From contig NZ_QDGA01000003.1 in NCBI RefSeq assembly GCF_003347665.1, forward strand, positions 225,112-289,111: a DNA stretch of 64,000 nt, given 5' to 3'. The stretch comes from Microvirga calopogonii (GTDB taxonomy: Bacteria > Pseudomonadota > Alphaproteobacteria > Rhizobiales > Beijerinckiaceae). Each line of letters opens with the position of its first letter. Position 1 is the stretch's first letter. This document shows positions 59,278 through 64,000 of the stretch, piece by piece. Below the pieces are notes generated by a model. It ran no database searches. It worked only from the letters and a program-made list of their open reading frames with translations, and was not told where the DNA came from. A program made the translations under genes and the position numbers.

Positions 59278-59617
59278 TCTTCCTCGAAATACGTCATGAG
59301 CGGCCTTCCCGACGAAACTTAACGTTTGCGAGGGCGGCTTCCCAAAACGGGACCACGGCTGCGCGTCTTCCTTGGCCAATCCTGCCGCACCTGACCGCAT
59401 TGGCTGCTTTGTGACGTAAGTGCGGGCTGATGGAGGCCAGCCCACATTGATTGGTTTGCAGCCACGTATCTTCCCTCAGGAATCGACCGGTGTGCGTATA
59501 GGTCCTTACGATTGTTACCCTCCACGAGTTCCGCAGAACGACGATTGTTAGCGTCAGCCCATCCGATTTCATCGGGCGGGGCGCTAACGAAGTCCCTCAA
59601 CGCCACCGAGGTGTGCC
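59278..59617. promoter_or_regulatory. Divergent region with a hairpin before the SRPBCC gene
   Basis: This 340-bp divergent region separates the PAS-REC-LuxR gene and the SRPBCC gene. GTTAGCG (59547-59553) and CGCTAAC (59582-59588) form the base of a hairpin that also holds CCGAT/ATCGG at its tip. ACGATTGTTA occurs twice (59509 and 59541). No T-run follows, so it is not a terminator. It may be an operator or a leader structure for the downstream gene. Nothing else was recognised. Confidence 0.4.
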
Positions 59618-60361
59618 ATGACGGACCAACACGATGGACGGCCCCAACGGGATCGTGGCCAAAGTGCGGCTCGCCCTCAAGCAACGGGCGCCGCGCAGTC
59701 CTGGTCGGGTGAACGGCAGTGGCGACAGGATGCTCGCGGGCGCAGTTCGAGCCTTGGCATGGTTGGACTTGCCCTCGCGGCCGCTGCCGGCGTGGCCGCC
59801 ATCGGTCTGATCGACGCCCAAATGCGCGACACCGGGCGCCGGACCAAAACAGGTCCGAACCGGCGATCGGCTGCGGGGCACGAGCCGGAGGTCGAGCGCT
59901 CGATTACGATCGAGGACGTTCCCGCGGACGAACTTTACCGTCGCTGGCGCGATCCGGAAACCATGAGGCGGATCATGGCGCCCTTTGCCGACGTCCAGTC
60001 CACGGGTGACGGGCAGACACGCTGGAGCGCCGGATCCAATCTTGGCTCCTGGGACATGCGCTTGGCTGATGACCGGCCGGGCGAGTTCATGCGCTGGGAG
60101 GCACAAGGCGGGGCCGCTCTGATCCGGGAAGCGTCCGTGCGCTTCCGTCCCGCTGCGGGCAACCGCGGCACGGTAGTGGTCCTGCGCGCCAGCCTCGATC
60201 CGCCCGGTGGCATGCTCGGCCGGATCGCCACCCAGATTCTGGGCAATACGGTGCCGGCCGCGCTTGCGAGCAAGTCGCTGCACTACTTCAAGGCCCTCGT
60301 CCAAACCGGCGAGATCCCGACCACCGAGCGCCAGCCGGCGGCTCGGCCCGACCCTCGCTGA
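59618..60361 (+). CDS. SRPBCC-family (cyclase/dehydrase-like) protein with membrane segment
   Basis: The product has 247 residues. The N-terminal 45 residues are hydrophilic. One membrane helix follows (GMVGLALAAAAGVAAIGLID, about 47-66), and then a START/SRPBCC domain from about residue 90: EVERSITIEDVPADELYRRW, METMRRIMAPF-like (RDPETMRRIMAPFADVQSTG), GGMLGRIATQILGNTVPAAL. The family includes polyketide cyclases and lipid-binding proteins. It lies 14 bp upstream of the second Zn dehydrogenase gene. The role is unknown. Confidence 0.8.
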   Translation: MTDQHDGRPQRDRGQSAARPQATGAAQSWSGERQWRQDARGRSSSLGMVGLALAAAAGVAAIGLIDAQMRDTGRRTKTGPNRRSAAGHEPEVERSITIEDVPADELYRRWRDPETMRRIMAPFADVQSTGDGQTRWSAGSNLGSWDMRLADDRPGEFMRWEAQGGAALIREASVRFRPAAGNRGTVVVLRASLDPPGGMLGRIATQILGNTVPAALASKSLHYFKALVQTGEIPTTERQPAARPDPR

Positions 60362-60375
60362 CGAGGAGGCTTCTC

Positions 60376-61545
60376 ATGCGTGCGCTCATCTGGAACGGCG
60401 TCAACGATCTGCGTGTCGAGACCGTCAAGGATCCCGAGATCGTCAATCCGCATGACTGTGTCCTGCGGGTCACCATGTCGACCACCTGCGGCTCGGACCT
60501 GCACTTCATCGACGGCTATATCCCGACCATGAAGGCCGGTGACGTGATCGGTCACGAGTTCATGGGCGTGGTCGAGGACGTCGGGCCCGAAGTGAAGAAG
60601 GTCAAGAAGGGGGATCGGGTCGTGGTGCCGTCCTTCATCACCTGCGGCCAGTGCTGGTACTGCAAGAACAAACTTTATTCGCTGTGCGACAACACCCATC
60701 CCAAGCCCGAGCTGCAGGAGCCCATCTTCGGCTATCCGACCGCCGGCATCTACGGCTATACCCACGCGTTCGGCGGCTACGCCGGAGCGCACGCCCAGTA
60801 TGTGCGCGTGCCGTTTGCCGACAATGATTGCTTCAAGGTGCCGGATGGTCTGCCGGACGAGCAGGTGCTGTTTCTCTCCGATGCTGCCCCGACCGGCTAC
60901 ATGGGAGCGGATTTCTGCAACATTCAGCGCGGCGACGTCGTGGCTGTGTGGGGCTGCGGCGGCGTCGGCCTGATGGCCCAGAGGAGCGCCTTCCTGATGG
61001 GGGCCGAGCGGGTGATCGGGATCGACCGCTTGCCTGAGCGGCTGCAGATGGCCCGCGAGCATGTCGGCTCCGAGACCATCAACTACGAGGAGGTCGACAG
61101 CGTCCTGGAGGTGCTCAAGGAGATGACAGGCGGCCGGGGTCCCGATGCCTGCATCGACGCGGTCGGCATGGAGGCGCACGGCACCGGTCTGCAATACGCC
61201 TACGACCGCGCCAAGCAGCTCATGTACATGCACACGGATCGCGGCCAAGCGCTACGCGAGGCAATCCTGGCCTGCCGCAAAGGGGGAACACTTTCGATCC
61301 TGGGCGTCTACGGCGTGATGGACAAGTTTCCAATTGGGGCCATCATGAACAAGGGCCTGACGGTGCGCACGGCCCAGCAGCATGGGCAGGCTTACATGGA
61401 CCGCCTGCTCGACCATGCCCAGAAGGGAGAGCTGAACCCATCGTTCCTGGCGACACATCGTTTCTCGCTCGAAGATGCACCGCGTGGCTACGCCATGTTC
61501 AAGCACAAGGAGGACGGTTGCGTCCGCTCTGTGTTCATTCCCTAG
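60376..61545 (+). CDS. Zinc-dependent alcohol dehydrogenase (formaldehyde-dehydrogenase-like), second copy
   Basis: The product has 389 residues. Catalytic zinc ligands: TTCGSDLHFIDGYIP and GHEFMGVVED. Structural zinc site: CGQCWYCKNKLYSLCD. The nucleotide motif is AVWGCGGVGLMAQRSAFLMG. The GYPTAGIYGYTHAFGGYAGA loop resembles that of the dehydrogenase at 55961 ([20 protein letters not shown]), so the two are paralogues. GAGGAGG-type bases precede the ATG. It is coupled to the SRPBCC gene. Confidence 0.92.
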   Translation: MRALIWNGVNDLRVETVKDPEIVNPHDCVLRVTMSTTCGSDLHFIDGYIPTMKAGDVIGHEFMGVVEDVGPEVKKVKKGDRVVVPSFITCGQCWYCKNKLYSLCDNTHPKPELQEPIFGYPTAGIYGYTHAFGGYAGAHAQYVRVPFADNDCFKVPDGLPDEQVLFLSDAAPTGYMGADFCNIQRGDVVAVWGCGGVGLMAQRSAFLMGAERVIGIDRLPERLQMAREHVGSETINYEEVDSVLEVLKEMTGGRGPDACIDAVGMEAHGTGLQYAYDRAKQLMYMHTDRGQALREAILACRKGGTLSILGVYGVMDKFPIGAIMNKGLTVRTAQQHGQAYMDRLLDHAQKGELNPSFLATHRFSLEDAPRGYAMFKHKEDGCVRSVFIP

Positions 61546-62127
61546 AACCGGAGCGATCCCCATTACAATATTCAGGGCGCTGGAATGATTGGGGACCCAG
61601 GACGCATGCTCCCGACCTTGTCATGTGCCCTGAGTACACGATGGACGAACTTCCACTGGGTGCCAGAGTTGAGCACAGCGGCACGGAGCCCTTGTACACT
61701 ATCACCAAGTGCCACTCGGCTGACGTGGCATCAAGTCGGTGCGCTGTGTGCCGCGGTCGCCGCCTCAGGCAGAGATTGTGAATGCCCGCATGGGGTCAAA
61801 CTGAGCCTTTAGATGTGACCTGATAGAGGGCAGCCCAACTTGTGACTGCGGAAGTTCGGCTTTCGTCTGCCCCGTGGCAGAAGGCGACCTTTGAGCTTCG
61901 GCAACTTGCATTCCATATCAATGAACAAGATCATGTTTTCCGAGCCTGCCATTGAGGAAGCCGACCCGAGAGAAACCCTCGTCCAGGTGCCTCTATCGCC
62001 AATCCTGGCCCGCTATGTTGACTTGGCTTCGATCCGGGCTTCGGCTCATCGCGACTGAGGACGCGAACGGCTTGGTCTTCGCCGCTTGCGCCGCCTTCTG
62101 CGCGCTGGTACCAACACACCTGGTCAG
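61546..62127. other. 582 bp without a recognisable gene
   Basis: Only short frames occur here. None shows a motif, a good ribosome site or sequence that continues into the next gene. The region ends at the nitroreductase pseudogene. No repeat or terminator of note was found. Confidence 0.5.
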
Positions 62128-62732
62128 AATGCGGATGGATTGGCTCTCCTTCGGCGAATGGGGATTCGTCGTTCCACGCCACCCCGGCACATGGTGGAGC
62201 CGGACCCGTCCGAGGATGTGATCCAGCAACTGGTTAAAGCTGCGTGCCGGGCACCCGACAACCAGCATCTTAAGCCATCCCGTTTTTCGCAATCGCATCC
62301 GATGCAAGGGAGGCCTTGGCCCATGTGTTCGAAGTGGCCGAGCGGGAACTCGATCCGAACATCGGCGGCGAGAAGCTCGAACGGGTCCGCGAGAGGGCCT
62401 TTCATGCGCCGGTCCTGGTGGCTGTGATATCCCGCTTGCAGGACACCGACGAAGTCCCAAGATCGAGCAGTGTGCATCAGCCGGGGCTGCCCTGGGCTAT
62501 GTGGTTTTGGCAACCGATCTCTTGGGTTATGGGGCAATGGCTGGAAGGGGCCGCAAGGTGGCGATGCAGGCCATGCGCCGTGCATTCAGTCTTACGGATA
62601 ACGAAGAGCTTCTCTCTTACGGATAACGAAGAGCTTCTCTGCTTCGTCGGAATCGGGACACGCGTCAAGGACAAGCGAGCACCACCGGAACCAGACCCGG
62701 AAATCCTCCAGACCTGGCCTCGGGTCCCGTAG
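62128..62732 (+). pseudogene. Nitroreductase pseudogene with three lesions
   Basis: The family reading is split over three frames. The first has IRRSTPPRHMVEPDPSEDVI and KAACRAPDNQHLKPSRF. A base seems lost at the T5 run at 62283-62287, after which another frame gives AREALAHVFEVAERELDPNI and FHAPVLVAVISRL. A base lost near 62459 leads to a third frame, IEQCASAGAALGYVVLATDL and LLGYGA. A 25-bp tandem duplication at 62591-62640 then shifts the frame again before LTDNEELLCFVGIGTRV. With all three repaired it is a typical nitroreductase of about 200 residues. The start codon is not identifiable. Confidence 0.85.
62591..62640 (+). repeat. Perfect 25-bp tandem duplication in the nitroreductase pseudogene
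   Basis: The unit starting CTTACGGATAACGAAGAGCT and ending TCTCT occurs twice without a mismatch (62591-62615 and 62616-62640). Its length is not a multiple of three, so it shifts the reading frame. Both copies encode LTDNEELL in the matching frame, which is the conserved nitroreductase segment near the C-terminus. Confidence 0.95.
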
Positions 62733-62777
62733 GAGCCAGGTTGGGCTTGATGTTCACGGCTGCGATATTGCGCTTGT

Positions 62778-63356
62778 TTAAGCCGCCTTAGCGCAATAGA
62801 TCGCCTGGACCATGGCTCTAACCGCTGCGTCCTTATCGAGGTTGCTTTCTCGCGCCAGAGTCCGCCATGTGAAGAAGCTCAGGGCCAGCCTCAGCATTGT
62901 CTTCTGCATTATCGTCAGGTCCGCTCCAAGTACCTCCTGATAGGCGGCCATGAACGGGCCGTACCGCAACGCGGCGATCTCCTTCGTCAACGGATGGTAC
63001 TCGGCATCCCGCAGCACGCAGGCGGCCAGATCGGCATTGCGTTCATACCAGCCATAAACCGCATCGAGGCCGACCCGGAGACGCTCGCGCGGATCCTCGA
63101 TCGTGCGCCAGGCTGCGGCGTCGGGGAGGGGATCGCGCTCCAATGAGAGCCCTGAGCAGGCGAGGTAGAGGCTCCGTTCATAGGGAAAATGGGCGTAGAG
63201 CGTGTGCCGCTGAACGCCGGCTCGCTCAGCTATCATGCTGAGCGAGGTGAGAGCCGGACCGACAGTGCCGTGCAGGTCCACAGCCGCCTCGACGATCCTC
63301 TGCCGGGTCTCCGCCTGCTGTTCCGCACGCTTCTTGAGGGTGTAGGTCCGGGTCAT
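62778..63356 (-). CDS. TetR-family transcriptional regulator
   Basis: The product has 192 residues from MTRTYTLKKRAEQQAETRQR (ATG at 63356; the frame is open 18 codons further). The DNA-binding domain is residues 10-60: IVEAAVDLHGTVGPALTSLS, then MIAERAGVQRHTLYAHFPYE. The C-terminal helical domain (TLRLALSFFTWRTLARESNL-like) binds an unknown ligand. It is divergent from a diiron/MBL-fold gene across 144 bp that contains a near-palindrome, so that gene and itself are likely targets. Confidence 0.88.
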   Translation of the reverse strand: MTRTYTLKKRAEQQAETRQRIVEAAVDLHGTVGPALTSLSMIAERAGVQRHTLYAHFPYERSLYLACSGLSLERDPLPDAAAWRTIEDPRERLRVGLDAVYGWYERNADLAACVLRDAEYHPLTKEIAALRYGPFMAAYQEVLGADLTIMQKTMLRLALSFFTWRTLARESNLDKDAAVRAMVQAIYCAKAA

Positions 63357-63419
63357 GTGTGTTTCGGCACACCGCATGGTGCCGCCATATTGACCATCTG
63401 CCGATTTCACTGCACGCTA

Positions 63420-63431
63420 TTGTACGTTCAA
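63420..63431. promoter_or_regulatory. Near-palindrome TTGTACGTTCAA, candidate TetR operator
   Basis: TTGTACGTTCAA is symmetric at ten of twelve positions and lies midway between the divergent TetR and diiron/MBL-fold genes (63357-63500). Its position and symmetry fit a TetR-family operator. No other repeat of this quality was seen in the region. Confidence 0.45.
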
Positions 63432-63500
63432 ATGTGACTGCTGTCCACCGTGCCCAGTCCGGCCGGTGGCACCCACCAAGATGATCGCGTGGAGAAAGTC

Positions 63501-64000
63501 ATGGGACCCAACATCAGCGAAATCGCCGACGGCATCTATCGGATTTCCGTGTTCGTGCCGGATATCGCCCCGCCGACCGGCTTCACCTTCAACCATTTCC
63601 TCGTGCGCGGCGACGAACCGCTCCTGTTCCACACGGGGCTGCGAAAGATGTTCCCGCTCGTGTCCGAAGCCGTGTCCCGGATCATGCCGGTTCAGGACCT
63701 GCGCTGGATCACGTTCGGCCATTACGAGGCCGACGAATGCGGCGCCATGAACGAATGGCTGGCTGCTGCCCCGGACGCTCAGGTGGCGCATGGGATGACG
63801 GGATGCCTGGTGTCGCTGAACGACATGTCGGATCGACCGCCACGGGTGGTGGCGAATGGCGAAGTGATCGACATCGGCGGCAAGCGGATCCGCTACATCG
63901 ATACCCCGCACACCCCGCACGGGTGGGATGCCGGCGTGGTTTACGAGGAGTCGACCCAAACCTTGCTGTGCGGCGACCTCTTCACCCAGCTCGGCAATGG
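63501..64000 (+). CDS. Diiron/metallo-beta-lactamase-fold protein (ODP-like), partial
   Basis: From ATG 63501 (MGPNISEIADGIYRISVFVP) the frame is open to the window end, 166 codons. The sequence FNHFLVRGDEPLLFHTGLRK and the metal motif in FGHYEADECGAMNEW (HxExDE) match the oxygen-binding diiron domain of flavodiiron-type proteins. A later His-containing motif is TPHTPHGWDAGV, and the bridging Asp is in LLCGDLFTQLG. The rest of the gene, including any flavodoxin domain, lies outside. Such proteins reduce oxygen or nitric oxide, or belong to the wider beta-lactamase superfamily. Confidence 0.85.
   Translation, partial: MGPNISEIADGIYRISVFVPDIAPPTGFTFNHFLVRGDEPLLFHTGLRKMFPLVSEAVSRIMPVQDLRWITFGHYEADECGAMNEWLAAAPDAQVAHGMTGCLVSLNDMSDRPPRVVANGEVIDIGGKRIRYIDTPHTPHGWDAGVVYEESTQTLLCGDLFTQLGN

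Overview
The window reads as chromosome of an alphaproteobacterium of the order Hyphomicrobiales (Rhizobiales), probably Methylobacteriaceae (Microvirga- or Methylobacterium-like). The grounds are the run ppiD-trpE-trpG-trpD-trpC-moaC-moeA-lexA, an alphaproteobacterial GTTC-N7-GTTC SOS box in front of lexA, a pyruvate dehydrogenase locus with a lipoylated E1 beta subunit and a DUF5076 gene, MAGLVPAIH-type palindromic repeats, and high GC in the housekeeping genes. The genus is inferred from general familiarity, not from any search.

Bases 1-27,100 are mostly core genome. On the minus strand lie the N-terminus of lexA, then moeA, moaC, the trp genes and a PpiD-like periplasmic chaperone. On the plus strand lie tpiA, secG, pyrG, a VOC protein, a DUF350 membrane protein, kdsA, an MFS exporter, eno, ftsB and the complete pyruvate dehydrogenase complex (pdhA, pdhB, DUF5076, pdhC, lpd). 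A PAS-GGDEF protein and the dicarboxylate carrier dctA follow. queF and two small genes are on the minus strand. Repeats sit between these genes: two palindromic REP/RIME-like units and three copies (one partial) of an inverted-repeat element of about 105 bp.

Bases 27,100-43,700 are accessory metabolism and signalling. They hold an EamA exporter divergent from a MocR-type regulator, a GFA protein, an HWE sensor kinase, an orphan LuxR-type HTH protein, a frameshifted AraC regulator, a receiver protein and a chemoreceptor. A second MocR regulator is divergent from a substrate-binding/ABC transporter/M20 amidohydrolase operon that looks like an uptake-and-hydrolysis module for an acylated amino compound.

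Bases 43,700-52,900 are a lower-GC island. It carries a Wadjet plasmid-defence operon, jetABCD, which encodes an SMC-like condensin (JetC), a kleisin-like JetA, JetB and a Toprim-type nuclease subunit (JetD). jetA has an in-frame TAA about 100 codons from its start. The next gene, of a kind often met in defence islands, is frameshifted at an A7 run. The island is flanked by about 0.9 kb and 0.57 kb without recognisable genes.

Bases 52,900-64,000 look like a stress or detoxification region. They hold a channel-like protein with a degenerate filter, an exported Yellow/MRJP-like protein, two related Zn alcohol dehydrogenases each beside a small membrane or SRPBCC gene, and a PAS-PAS-PAS-REC-LuxR protein with a degenerate receiver. 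A nitroreductase pseudogene with three lesions (one a perfect 25-bp tandem duplication), a TetR regulator and a truncated diiron/MBL-fold gene complete it. No rRNA, tRNA or CRISPR was found.
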